Shown one piece after another: positions 13,389 to 21,116 of a stretch of 29,303 nt of DNA. Every line of letters begins with the position of its first letter. Position 1 is the first letter of the stretch. The stretch lies in IMG/VR virus record IMGVR_UViG_3300027734_000243, positions 1 to 29,303 of that record; one strand, written 5' to 3'. The notes beneath the pieces were generated by a model. That model saw only the letters and a program-made list of their open reading frames with translations. It ran no database searches and was not told where the DNA came from. Both the position numbers and the translations under genes were made by a program. Source of the DNA: a virus.

Positions 13389-13686
13389 TTCCTTCACGGG
13401 AACGGGGGAAACGCAAGGAGTACCCCAACTTATTTAAGGTCTGTGCATTTTCAGCCAGTTAAAGGTTTGCAAACCGCCTATTTTTAGGGCGTTAAGCCGC
13501 CATAGTAGGATGCAGTAAGTTAGGGTTTTTGCGGCTTTCCACCTAACAGCTAGTAACTGCTAAATACTGCCCTGTTGTATTTTTGCATCTTAGGGTATAT
13601 CCCTATTAAATAATACTTGTATTGTTAAGTTAGCTTAACTAAACTGGTGTTACTCGATTGGCGAGTGAAATAGAAAAGGATACAAA
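13389..13686 (+). promoter_or_regulatory. Structured intergenic leader with internal promoter and operator
   Basis: 298 bp without a gene. It holds a perfect palindrome GGTTTGCAAACC (13464-13475), hairpin arms CGCC/GGCG (about 13474-13490), a long GTTAGG/CCTAAC stem flanked by GCAGT/ACTGC (about 13510-13562), and TAGGG-N5-CCCTA (13590-13604). Further on is TTGTAT-17-TAAACT (13617-13645) with operator TTAAGTTAGCTTAA (13625-13638) inside the spacer, then hairpin ACTCG-N5-CGAGT (13652-13666) and AAAGGA before the ATG. A repressible internal promoter for the next four genes is likely. Confidence 0.5.
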
Positions 13687-13914
13687 ATGTCAAACAATTA
13701 CTTATTTTCGATGTACTGCGGTGATACCTACCTAGATGTTTACGGGTATATAGATAAAGACGAACCTAGCGTTGGTCATGTAGGCGGCATAGAGATTGAA
13801 GATGTCTGCACCTGCGACACAAAAACAAGCGTATGGGAAATGATCCACGCACTTAATTTTGATAAATTTAACGAACAGGCTCAAATGGCTTGGTCAGAAC
13901 GGAACGACAAATGA
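13687..13914 (+). CDS. Small acidic hypothetical protein
   Basis: 75 aa, MSNNYLFSMYCGDTYLDVYG, then EDVCTCDTKTSVWEMIHALN. Acidic, with three central cysteines (one upstream, two in VCTCD). Ribosome binding site AAAGGA 7-8 nt upstream. Its stop overlaps the lipoprotein start (ATGA). No family recognised. Confidence 0.75.
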   Translation: MSNNYLFSMYCGDTYLDVYGYIDKDEPSVGHVGGIEIEDVCTCDTKTSVWEMIHALNFDKFNEQAQMAWSERNDK

Positions 13915-14162
13915 AATATTTACTACTTTTAGCCCCATTAGCCTTAGCCGCCTGTAGTTCTTTTGAACCACCCAATGTCAGCCTAGAAACTGATAAACAG
14001 GCTTATCACATGACCCGTGCTCAAGTAATACTGGGCATTACCGAATGTGAAGATGCTGGTACACGCCCCGTTGTAATTACGGCCAAGCGTAAGATTAACG
14101 GCATTATGAGTGATGTACCTGTAGAAGTTACCTGCAACCCCCGTTATCGTATTTTTCAATAG
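13911..14162 (+). CDS. Small lipoprotein
   Basis: 83 aa from the ATG at 13911 (the frame is open from 13890 but that adds residues ahead of the signal). MKYLLLLAPLALAACSSFEP is a lipoprotein signal with lipobox LAAC, so the mature protein starts at Cys15. The mature part (about 69 aa) has two more cysteines (ITECEDAG and VTCNPRY) that could form a disulfide in the periplasm. It is not next to the lysis genes, so an Rz1-type role is unlikely; a cell-surface exclusion role is possible but unproven. Confidence 0.8.
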   Translation: MKYLLLLAPLALAACSSFEPPNVSLETDKQAYHMTRAQVILGITECEDAGTRPVVITAKRKINGIMSDVPVEVTCNPRYRIFQ

Positions 14163-14171
14163 GAGATAGCC

Positions 14172-14264
14172 ATGAAAGAATTTATACAAGGCGGTTTAGT
14201 AGCTATTTTGATTTGCGTTATTATTTTTGGCACTAACTATTTAATGCACGGGTATGTGATTTGA
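14172..14264 (+). CDS. 30-aa single-span membrane protein
   Basis: MKEFIQGGLVAILICVIIFG followed by TNYLMHGYVI. One transmembrane helix, AGGAG before the ATG, and a stop overlapping the next TTG start (TTGA). It follows the lipoprotein by 9 nt, so the two envelope proteins form a pair. Confidence 0.65.
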   Translation: MKEFIQGGLVAILICVIIFGTNYLMHGYVI

Positions 14265-14728
14265 GGGTTGACCTGTCCAAGCATGAGTTATTCCTATGCG
14301 AGTATTTCGGTACTATGCGTAGGAAAAACGCCATGCAATTTAACCATGACAGGCAAGTTAGCAAGCAAGATCCGTATGAAATGGATATTGACGGGTTTAA
14401 GGGTGAGTATTTGGTGGCCAAGTATTTAAATTTAATGCCCGACTTTTCTATCAATCAAAAGAAGAACCCTGCTGATCTTAAAACCGCTGGTGGTAGGACT
14501 ATTGATGTTAAATCTACCCGTAATAATCAAGGTGATGTGTATGTCACCGAATACCACCGCAAAAGTCCTTGTGACTTTTACATCCTGATCGTTTTAGACG
14601 ATACTGGGGGCGATATTGTGGGCTGGGTAGATAAGGATGAGTTATTTCAATTTGCCACGCTTATGGGCGGTTCTCACCCTTCCTACAAGTATGACCGTAA
14701 ACGACTTAATCCTATAAATCAGTTTTAA
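14261..14728 (+). CDS. PD-(D/E)XK nuclease-like protein, TTG start
   Basis: 155 aa. FKGEYLVAKYLNLMPDFSIN supplies the conserved Glu, PADL the Asp, and TIDVKST the D-x-K of a PD-(D/E)XK core. The N-terminal helix (LSKHELFLCEYFGTMRRKNA) is shared with related phage proteins as I recall them, which supports the TTG at 14261 rather than a later ATG. It may act as a DNA-processing nuclease in replication or packaging. Its stop and that of the endolysin share TTAA (convergent genes overlapping by 4 nt). Confidence 0.8.
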   Translation: MRVDLSKHELFLCEYFGTMRRKNAMQFNHDRQVSKQDPYEMDIDGFKGEYLVAKYLNLMPDFSINQKKNPADLKTAGGRTIDVKSTRNNQGDVYVTEYHRKSPCDFYILIVLDDTGGDIVGWVDKDELFQFATLMGGSHPSYKYDRKRLNPINQF

Positions 14729-15144
14729 GCTATTTCCTTACCTTCTTTAAGGTCGGCTAGGGTTAACCCACCCGTGTATTGAAAGTGTGCCAGTTCTTTA
14801 AATGTACGCCAGCGACCTGCCCACTCTAATCCTGCTTGTTCACCTAGTTTACCGATTTGATCCCATACAGGGTGTAGACCATCCCAATTAGGTTTGCCGT
14901 TGACCATAGGTACGACATCAACAGCACAACGCCAGTTATGCCAAGAATCACCAGCTTTAGCATTGGTAACCACCTTTCCTGCTGTAGTCCTACCTTGTTC
15001 GTATAAAGCCTGTTGGGATTCATTGTCACGATAAGTTGATGTCACTAGCAAATCTATACCCTCATCCTTGCACAGATTTAAAAAGCGTTCTACACGCTCC
15101 TTTGCTGGGGGAATCAGGTCATCTAGGGATCGGCTATTTACCAT
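14725..15144 (-). CDS. M15-family endolysin (L-Ala-D-Glu peptidase type)
   Basis: 139 aa. STYRDNESQQALYEQGRTT, DSWHNWRCAVDVVP (His69 and Asp76, the SxHxxxxAxD zinc motif) and ELAHFQY (His120) are the zinc ligands of VanY/M15 peptidases. No signal peptide, so release depends on the holin. AAGGG lies 6 nt before the ATG. It is the last gene of the late minus block and overlaps the holin by 11 nt. Confidence 0.93.
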   Translation of the reverse strand: MVNSRSLDDLIPPAKERVERFLNLCKDEGIDLLVTSTYRDNESQQALYEQGRTTAGKVVTNAKAGDSWHNWRCAVDVVPMVNGKPNWDGLHPVWDQIGKLGEQAGLEWAGRWRTFKELAHFQYTGGLTLADLKEGKEIA

Positions 15145-15613
15145 TTTTAGCCCTTATTTCAGCTAGTTTTTCTAGCCCTCTTGATCCGAAATAGAAACCG
15201 AAAGCTAATTGGCCCCATTGACCTAAGAGCATTGTGTACTGTTCGTTTGTATCAATTCCAAAAGCACTCATCAAGGCAAATATGATGTAAGCAAAAAATA
15301 AGGCAATTAGGCTTATAGGTCGAATGTTTTTAGATAGCCATGAATCACTAGCCATGTCTGCTTGTTGGCGTTTAGTAAGTTCTTGGGCTTCGTTTATATC
15401 AGCTTGAATATCAGCCAATTTGCCTTCTTGGGCTAATTTAGCTAGGTCTAATTGTGCCTGTGCTTTGGCGGCTGGATCAGGTATTAGCTTGTCAACCAGT
15501 TTCATTCCCACGCCAATAATATCGTCTATGCCAAACACATTAAACTCCCCCAATAACTGTAGCAAAAAGTCAAATAAGCTACCATTTGTATCCCCAAGTA
15601 AAGTACCAAGCAA
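15134..15613 (-). CDS. Holin (3TM family), TTG start
   Basis: 159 aa. Residues about 45-90 are an Ala/Gln-rich helix (AKAQAQLDLAKLAQEGKLAD). Two clear membrane spans follow (ISLIALFFAYIIFALMSAFG at 100-119 and LAFGFYFGSRG near 136-146). This matches the holin-of-3TMs type found in gene transfer agents and phages. The start is TTG within the upstream gene's end (35-nt overlap) and lacks a clear ribosome binding site. It precedes the endolysin. Confidence 0.85.
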   Translation of the reverse strand: MLGTLLGDTNGSLFDFLLQLLGEFNVFGIDDIIGVGMKLVDKLIPDPAAKAQAQLDLAKLAQEGKLADIQADINEAQELTKRQQADMASDSWLSKNIRPISLIALFFAYIIFALMSAFGIDTNEQYTMLLGQWGQLAFGFYFGSRGLEKLAEIRAKNGK

Positions 15614-16025
15614 ATACTGCGGCTACTGCAAAACACCAAAACTGTAACCTTTTAACTGCTTTTAGGTCGTGCTGGTATTCCTCGTTATCTTTCTTGCGTA
15701 AGTTTTCTATATCCACTTTAATTTTTAAGACTGCTTCCCATTCTTTTGCACCGTGTTTCTTTACAAAATCAATCTTTAACTTTGCTTCTTCGTCACTAAT
15801 CTGTTTATTGTGTTGCCATTGCCGTAAAGCCTTGATTAATGCTTGTTCTTTCTTGAACTCTGCTTCTCGTCTTGCTCTGATTCTTTCGTTGGCTTGGTGC
15901 TGTGCAACATCCAATCCATCGTGCTGTATGTTTTCAATAGACTTAGATAAGCCTTTACTTGCAGTTCTGCTTGCTTCAAGACTGTCGGTAAGGCTTTTAA
16001 CGCCTTCTGATATTCCGTAGTCCAC
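15579..16025 (-). CDS. Coiled-coil protein with C-terminal membrane anchor
   Basis: 148 aa from a GTG at 16025, 1 nt after the upstream stop; a TTG at 16085 would overlap that gene by 59 nt and is less likely. It starts (M)DYGISEGVKSLTDSLEASR, followed by a long charged coil (residues 30-120), and ends in the single span LQFWCFAVAAVFAWYFTW. Located in the lysis cassette next to the holin. It may be a spanin-like or holin-accessory protein, but no lipobox partner is seen here. Confidence 0.75.
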   Translation of the reverse strand: MDYGISEGVKSLTDSLEASRTASKGLSKSIENIQHDGLDVAQHQANERIRARREAEFKKEQALIKALRQWQHNKQISDEEAKLKIDFVKKHGAKEWEAVLKIKVDIENLRKKDNEEYQHDLKAVKRLQFWCFAVAAVFAWYFTWGYKW

Positions 16026-16026
16026 A

Positions 16027-16236
16027 TCATTTGCTAGTAAAGTAGTGTGAAACAAATCCAATAAAGGTAGATAGGGCAGATACAACCATCATTCCTACCC
16101 AAAACCCACCCCGACCCTTGTTAGCCAAAGCAAGCAATTCTTCCATGCCTTCTTCTAGCTTATCGACTTTGGCGGTTAGGTTATCGACCTTTTCCCAAAG
16201 TTGGCCGTATTTAACTGGGTCAATTTCAAAAGACAT
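16027..16236 (-). CDS. XhlA-like small coiled-coil membrane protein
   Basis: 69 aa. WEKVDNLTAKVDKLEEGMEE is a coiled coil, followed by the membrane span GFWVGMMVVSALSTFIGFVS and a short HYFTSK tail. This is the shape of XhlA-type haemolysin/holin-associated proteins. It begins 1 nt after the previous stop and is followed by the coiled-coil anchor gene, so it belongs to the lysis cassette. Confidence 0.75.
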   Translation of the reverse strand: MSFEIDPVKYGQLWEKVDNLTAKVDKLEEGMEELLALANKGRGGFWVGMMVVSALSTFIGFVSHYFTSK

Positions 16237-16237
16237 A

Positions 16238-16471
16238 CTAGCCGACTAACGCTTTTACTTCATCTTCAGAAAGACCAAGTGCGGCTAGTTTAGCCAATGC
16301 AGAAGCCTTTGTATCAATGACTGCTTGAGCATCAGCTTGTGCTTGTGCAGTTACGGCTTGTAAGTCATAAGCTACTTCATTGCCTTGTGCATCGTAAGCT
16401 GTATCGCCACTTGTAGATTTTACTTGTGGATATAGTTTGTAAAGAACTTCAGTTTGTTGAATAGTTATCAT
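16238..16471 (-). CDS. Small tail-associated hypothetical protein
   Basis: 77 aa from the ATG at 16471, which overlaps the tail protein stop (ATGA); a longer frame to 16522 is disfavoured. MITIQQTEVLYKLYPQVKST, then DAQGNEVAYDL and AQADAQAVIDTKASALAKLA, ending LGLSEDEVKALVG. The pattern resembles small proteins following tail fibre genes, often thought to be fibre assembly factors. Confidence 0.75.
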   Translation of the reverse strand: MITIQQTEVLYKLYPQVKSTSGDTAYDAQGNEVAYDLQAVTAQAQADAQAVIDTKASALAKLAALGLSEDEVKALVG

Positions 16472-16938
16472 CCTGCAATCTCCAAAGCAGTTAATGTAGC
16501 TGGCTGACCACCAATACACCAAAATTGTGTTGCACCACTACCAACTTTGCAATAAATTGCGTATGTCGTGGCTGAAGTAGTTGCTGGACTATCAAGATAG
16601 CTAATTCCTTGGGTGTTTAACATTACTTGCGTTCCAGCTTCAACAATACCAAAACCATTAGCAGAAGTGCTTAAATTTGAACCATTTTTATATATAGTCC
16701 AATAAGAATCGTTATTGGCTGGTGATTGAATATTAATCATTCCAGTAATTAATATTTTGCTAGTAGAAAATTTAGGTGTAATTGATAAAGTTAATCCAGT
16801 TGCTACATAAGAAGTTGATGTTGTGCTTGTTTGAGTTGAAAAAGTAGCACCAACTACTTGCAAGACCACTCCAGCACTAGCTTGTGTAGTAGCGTTGTTA
16901 AATGTTAGACCATTAGTCCCATCAATAGTAAAAGCCAT
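16468..16938 (-). CDS. Tail fibre tip / receptor-binding-type protein
   Basis: 156 aa. MAFTIDGTNGLTFNNATTQA is a short fibre-type N-terminus. The rest (STSYVATGLTLSITPKFSTS, SYWTIYKNGSNL, YAIYCKVGSG) is beta-rich, like C-terminal tail fibre domains. It abuts the S74 fibre (sharing 1 base) and precedes the lysis genes. A receptor-binding role is inferred from position and composition. Confidence 0.75.
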   Translation of the reverse strand: MAFTIDGTNGLTFNNATTQASAGVVLQVVGATFSTQTSTTSTSYVATGLTLSITPKFSTSKILITGMINIQSPANNDSYWTIYKNGSNLSTSANGFGIVEAGTQVMLNTQGISYLDSPATTSATTYAIYCKVGSGATQFWCIGGQPATLTALEIAG

Positions 16939-17963
16939 TACGCTACTCCTTTAAGTGCTTGAATTTCTAATGCTTGTGCATCTACTTTAGCGTTTAGTTC
17001 TTGAATAGCTTTGACCAAAATTGGAATTAAAACAGTTGTCTTGATGGTTTTTGTTGTTGTTTCTAACATTTCTCCATCAGGAGTTTTGTCTTGTGATTCC
17101 TCAACCATGCTAGGAAACACCTCTTCAAACTCTTGTGCTACAAAACCAATTTGTTTTAAATCATTGCCAATTAAATTAAAATTACGAACCTTTAATTGGT
17201 TTACTTTATTTAATTTTGATGTGGCATCAACAATGTTTTCTTTTAATCTAGCATCAGAAATAGTGCCATACGAACCATTAGTGTTGGTTACATTGCCAGA
17301 ATCAGCAACAATAAATCTATATGCACCAGCAGCATCGTTATAGTAAATTATTGGTCTATAAGAACTATTAGTGGTATTTCTATTTGCTCTTACTTGAAGA
17401 ATGTCATTGGTTTGGTTTGCATTTGTTGTTGCAACTACTGCCGATGTTCCATTGTCTGAACGATAAACACCAAATCTTTCATTAGCACCAAGACCGCTTG
17501 TTGCTCCAACAAATACATCACCAGCAGAAGTAATACGCATCCGTTCTGCTGGATTTGTGCCGTTTGGTCTTGTAAAAAATGCTAATGCACTTCCATAATC
17601 TCCATCTGTTGTGTTTTCTTTAATTCCTTGAATAGAAGAACCTAAAGCATAACTTCCAGCAGTATTGTATTTATATGCAAATCCAATACCACCACCAGCA
17701 GAAGGGGCAGTAGAATTGTAGGCTCTATTGTCGGCAACCAACATTGTTGACGGATAAACGCCACTTCCAGTTGTAGGTGTTGCACCAGTAACATTTAATA
17801 TTTCAGAATTTACGGTTGCCGTACCACCAACTAAAACATTTTGACCAGTAGTTACTGTTACCGCAGTAGTGCCATTATTAGTTTTTAACTCTAATTGACC
17901 GCTAGTATCACCAGCCATTGCCAATCCACCACCGCTAGTTAGTGCAGTTATTGTTGAACTCAT
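16938..17963 (-). CDS. Tail fibre with C-terminal S74 self-cleaving chaperone
   Basis: 341 aa. The N-terminal 230 residues are Thr/Asn/Gly-rich fibre repeats. From residue 236, SDARLKENI begins an intramolecular chaperone of the Peptidase_S74 family, with IGFVAQEFEEVFPSMVEE following and a final coiled coil (IQELNAKVDAQALEIQAL). In this family the Ser of the SD-R-K motif and a Lys form the self-cleaving dyad that trims the chaperone after the trimer folds. Confidence 0.9.
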   Translation of the reverse strand: MSSTITALTSGGGLAMAGDTSGQLELKTNNGTTAVTVTTGQNVLVGGTATVNSEILNVTGATPTTGSGVYPSTMLVADNRAYNSTAPSAGGGIGFAYKYNTAGSYALGSSIQGIKENTTDGDYGSALAFFTRPNGTNPAERMRITSAGDVFVGATSGLGANERFGVYRSDNGTSAVVATTNANQTNDILQVRANRNTTNSSYRPIIYYNDAAGAYRFIVADSGNVTNTNGSYGTISDARLKENIVDATSKLNKVNQLKVRNFNLIGNDLKQIGFVAQEFEEVFPSMVEESQDKTPDGEMLETTTKTIKTTVLIPILVKAIQELNAKVDAQALEIQALKGVA

Positions 17964-18112
17964 GCTAATTCCTCATCTGTTGGTTTAGCTAGTGTAGGGT
18001 GTTCCCATTTAGCAATGTAATCGCCATCACCATCGTTTTGCAAAGTAATTGAGCCATAAGCAAAGTCAAAAGTTGCTAGTTCAGGATAAATTGAAATTAA
18101 TTTTTCGTACAT
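17960..18112 (-). CDS. 50-aa XkdW-like tail protein
   Basis: MYEKLISIYPELATFDFAYG, LQNDGDGDYIAKWEHP, KPTDEEL. The pattern 'QDDGDG..I..W..P...PT.EE' is that of small XkdW-like proteins next to tail fibres. TAATG overlap with the fibre upstream and ATGA overlap with the S74 fibre downstream. May be a fibre assembly factor. Confidence 0.75.
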   Translation of the reverse strand: MYEKLISIYPELATFDFAYGSITLQNDGDGDYIAKWEHPTLAKPTDEELA

Positions 18113-18639
18113 TATGAAGTCCTTACCAAATCGCCACCAAAACTAGAGCCAGTTGTTCCGCTAATTACTGCCAATGTTGTTCCAGCCATATAAACATAGG
18201 CATCAAAATAATCGGTTGTTCCGTTTGCTTGGACTAAATAAGTTGTTGAAACGCTATTGTTATTAAAGCTACCACCATCATATCCTCGTTCATATACCGC
18301 ACCATTTTTATATAAAACAACAATAAACCTAGTTAATGTTGCGAAAGTGGCTTGAATGTTTATTGTTAATTGATAGTAACCAGCAACAGTTGGGGTAAAA
18401 GTAGATGATGCAAAATTATTGTTGGTATCGAATGTTTCAGTATTAAAAAGCACTTTTGTATATACACCGCTAGTAAGCGATTGGTCTGCACTTAAAGTTG
18501 CCCTAAACGTTGGCATATTACCGCTAACCATTACTGTGCCAGTAGCGGCAGGTAATGTTGCAGTATTCGTTCCTGATACGGCTGGGGCAGATAGCGTTAT
18601 TGCACCGCTTGTATCGCCTGAAATTACGACTGAGGACAT
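18112..18639 (-). CDS. Tail fibre protein with C1q-like domain
   Basis: 175 aa. N-terminus MSSVVISGDTSGAITLSAPA is a fibre attachment-type repeat, close to that of the next fibre gene. PTFRATLSADQSLTSGVYTK, FTPTVAGYYQLTINIQA, VVLYKNGAVYERG and GTTDYFDAYVYMAG match the C1q/TNF-like trimeric jelly-roll used in phage fibres for receptor binding. Good ribosome binding site (AAAGGA). Confidence 0.82.
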   Translation of the reverse strand: MSSVVISGDTSGAITLSAPAVSGTNTATLPAATGTVMVSGNMPTFRATLSADQSLTSGVYTKVLFNTETFDTNNNFASSTFTPTVAGYYQLTINIQATFATLTRFIVVLYKNGAVYERGYDGGSFNNNSVSTTYLVQANGTTDYFDAYVYMAGTTLAVISGTTGSSFGGDLVRTS

Positions 18640-18666
18640 ATTCTTTTTCCTTTAATTTCGTCTATT

Positions 18667-19242
18667 TTACAAGATTACCCAGCGTTCAGCACTAGGAATT
18701 GTTACTGTAACGCCACTATTTATAGTTATTGGGCCTACGCTTTCAGCAGACCTATTAGTGCTTAATGTGTAATTTGTAGTCACAATTCTAGCGTTTTCAA
18801 CAAATACTTCATCAGGGCCACCACCTGTAGCACCACCGCCTAATTGACCCCATGCACCGCCTTGATAGCCCTCAAACTGTGCTGTAGTAGTGTTATAACG
18901 CATTTCACCATCTACGGGTACGGCAGGGCGTTGAGCCGTTGTACCTTTAGGAATGAGCATAAACTCATTGCCAGTAAAGGTAGGGTTTACAAATGCGGCA
19001 ACAAATTGAGTGTAATTAACGCCATCGCCAGTAGTTGACCCAGCCGCAAGATTCACAACCTTGTTGCTGTTCATGTCTAAGTTACCAGTAGCAGGGGTTT
19101 GACCGTCAGAAGCCAATGATCCTGTTAAGGCTGTAGCAATATCTGTAAGCGTGGTATTAGCCCAAGTAGAACTAATACTTGTACCAGTTACTACGGGGTT
19201 ACCTGCTGGTAGGGAATAGACCCCCGATCCGTTTCTTGACAT
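18667..19242 (-). CDS. Tail fibre stem protein
   Basis: 191 aa. MSRNGSGVYSLPAGNPVVTG followed by ISSTWANTTLTDIATALTGS is a highly recognisable N-terminus of phage tail fibre/stem proteins. GNEFMLIPKGTTAQRPAVPV, then GEMRYNTTTAQFEGYQGGAW is a typical fibre domain. It probably anchors the receptor-binding proteins downstream to the tail hub. AAAGGA before the ATG. Confidence 0.85.
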   Translation of the reverse strand: MSRNGSGVYSLPAGNPVVTGTSISSTWANTTLTDIATALTGSLASDGQTPATGNLDMNSNKVVNLAAGSTTGDGVNYTQFVAAFVNPTFTGNEFMLIPKGTTAQRPAVPVDGEMRYNTTTAQFEGYQGGAWGQLGGGATGGGPDEVFVENARIVTTNYTLSTNRSAESVGPITINSGVTVTIPSAERWVIL

Positions 19243-19252
19243 AAATTTTCCT

Positions 19253-21115
19253 TTACATACCCTGCATTGTTAACATTTTAGCTAACTGTTTAGCTTTTTC
19301 TATTTCAGCCATTTTATCTGTCATTGGGCGGCCTACTTGTGACATTTGATAAGGCTTTACGCTTTCCATTAACCTAGCGGCTTCAGCAGGATTTAACATG
19401 GTTTCGCCAAGTTTTGTCTTTAATTTTTGATTTGCTCCACCATAAATTGCATCGCCAGCACGTTCCAATATACCGCCAACAACACTAGCAGGGGCAAAAT
19501 TACGCAAAGCATTAGGCAAACCAACCTGATTCATCATGTTAGAAAATGCCAGCTTTTGAACGGTGTCCGAGCCTACATCCTTACCAGCGGTTTCAGCATA
19601 TTTAACACGCTTCATATCTTCGCCAATAGCTTCTAATCTAGCAAATTGACGATCTGACAATACGCCTTCTTTTTTCAATGACTTTAAGTTGTTAAAGAAT
19701 GTGTCGTATTTAACCGTGCCTTTGGATGCGGAAATAGATTTATCAGCAATATTTTGCAAACTTTGCAGTTGCTCGATTGGTTTAGATAGCCGTGCAAATG
19801 TTTCTCTAGCTACCTTGTATTCAGGACTTATTTGGTCATTTTCAAGGAAATTTACTAATCTGTTTTTTGCGGCTATTTTTGCTTTTAATTCAGCATCAAG
19901 GCTAGGATTTTTAGTATTTTGTAATCTGCCTTCTAAAGCGTTAATTTGGCTATCGAGGGCAAACTTAGTTTCATGCAAACCACGCAATGAATTTGCTGGG
20001 TTTCCAATATCCTTACCTTTGTCTAAAGCATTTTCACCAGCTTGAAGCATGGCAGACCTAATGGATGGCGATTTTGTTAAACCTTTAAATTCTGCTTGTA
20101 ATTCAGGTGTCAATGCTGAAAAATCAACACCTTTTTGTAGTGCTGGCTCATACAGTTCATCACCTAGCTGTTTACGCAAATCAAAGTATTTCTCTGATCT
20201 TGTCGGGCTGGCAATGTTGCTTAAAGCAGTTGCTTGGGCGTTAGCTTGTGCTAATTTTCTACCAGCAATGGTATTAGTCATTTCAGGCGTATTTACTGCC
20301 GTACGCTCTAATGCCGCTAAACTTGGAACACCAGCGGCTTGACCAACGGTTGGCATTGAACCTTCAATCAATGGTTTAGCGTTTTTTAAATTTTGGATAG
20401 CCAATTCGTCTTGACCGCCTGAAAATTCACGCAAAGCACGACCTAAAATTCTGTTGCGACCAGCTTCATATAATGGTTCAACCGCACCTTTAACAGCGTT
20501 ATAGCCTGTTTTTATTAACCCACCAGTTACAGGAAGTGCCGCACCAATTGCTCCTTGTATGCCAATATTTTCCATTTTGGCATTACCAAATTCTTCAGGT
20601 GTTAAACCTGTTTTTTCAGGAGTTGCAAAGCCTGATGCTACGCCACTACCAAACCCTGCCGCTACTCTTTGCATAAAGCTAGGAATCATCCCAGCACCAC
20701 CAAGAGTTGCTAAATAAGGTGCGGCTTGCCCTACCATTGATCCACCAGCACTAATTGCTCCGCCTACATCGCCTGAAGCCTTTTGCGTACCTGATTCGAT
20801 TTGATTGATAGCATCAACCATAGTGTCACCAGTTTGACCACCACCAAAGTATTTACCAAACGCTTGCATTACACCAGCAGGATTTTTAGCAACTCCAGTT
20901 GCAATATTTATAGGCAATGAAGCGGTTGCTGTTAACGCTCTACGGGCTGTATCTGTACCACCAGTAGTGCCTGATCCATAAGATGATGTATTTAACGGAA
21001 CACCACTCATAGGATCATATTGAATATCCTCTGCGGATTGCGTAAACATATTGCCCTGTTCAGGGGCGTTTGCAACAAATCTACCGGTTGAGGGGGTATT
21101 AGGTATGAATGGCAT
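19253..21115 (-). CDS. Putative ejection (internal virion) protein
   Basis: 620 aa. Contains several long Gly/Ala-rich hydrophobic segments (for example VGQAAPYLATLGGAGMIPSF and VAAGFGSGVASGF in the first third), then a helical coiled region (residues about 330-560) and a basic C-terminus (MLTMQGM end). Large proteins with membrane-like stretches between tail hub and fibres in podoviruses are ejected to form a trans-envelope DNA channel. No sequence family was recognised, so the role is by position and composition. Confidence 0.65.
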   Translation of the reverse strand: MPFIPNTPSTGRFVANAPEQGNMFTQSAEDIQYDPMSGVPLNTSSYGSGTTGGTDTARRALTATASLPINIATGVAKNPAGVMQAFGKYFGGGQTGDTMVDAINQIESGTQKASGDVGGAISAGGSMVGQAAPYLATLGGAGMIPSFMQRVAAGFGSGVASGFATPEKTGLTPEEFGNAKMENIGIQGAIGAALPVTGGLIKTGYNAVKGAVEPLYEAGRNRILGRALREFSGGQDELAIQNLKNAKPLIEGSMPTVGQAAGVPSLAALERTAVNTPEMTNTIAGRKLAQANAQATALSNIASPTRSEKYFDLRKQLGDELYEPALQKGVDFSALTPELQAEFKGLTKSPSIRSAMLQAGENALDKGKDIGNPANSLRGLHETKFALDSQINALEGRLQNTKNPSLDAELKAKIAAKNRLVNFLENDQISPEYKVARETFARLSKPIEQLQSLQNIADKSISASKGTVKYDTFFNNLKSLKKEGVLSDRQFARLEAIGEDMKRVKYAETAGKDVGSDTVQKLAFSNMMNQVGLPNALRNFAPASVVGGILERAGDAIYGGANQKLKTKLGETMLNPAEAARLMESVKPYQMSQVGRPMTDKMAEIEKAKQLAKMLTMQGM

Positions 21116-21116
21116 A

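Noticed and set aside
11725-13473. TTTGCAAA shared by two control-region palindromes as a second operator family
   Set aside because: The 8-mer also appears at 10722 and similar strings occur inside genes (for example near 19753), so chance is likely.
19689-20342. Plus-strand frames opposite the ejection protein gene
   Set aside because: Antisense shadows with Ser/Cys-rich composition, no ribosome binding sites and no recognisable motifs.
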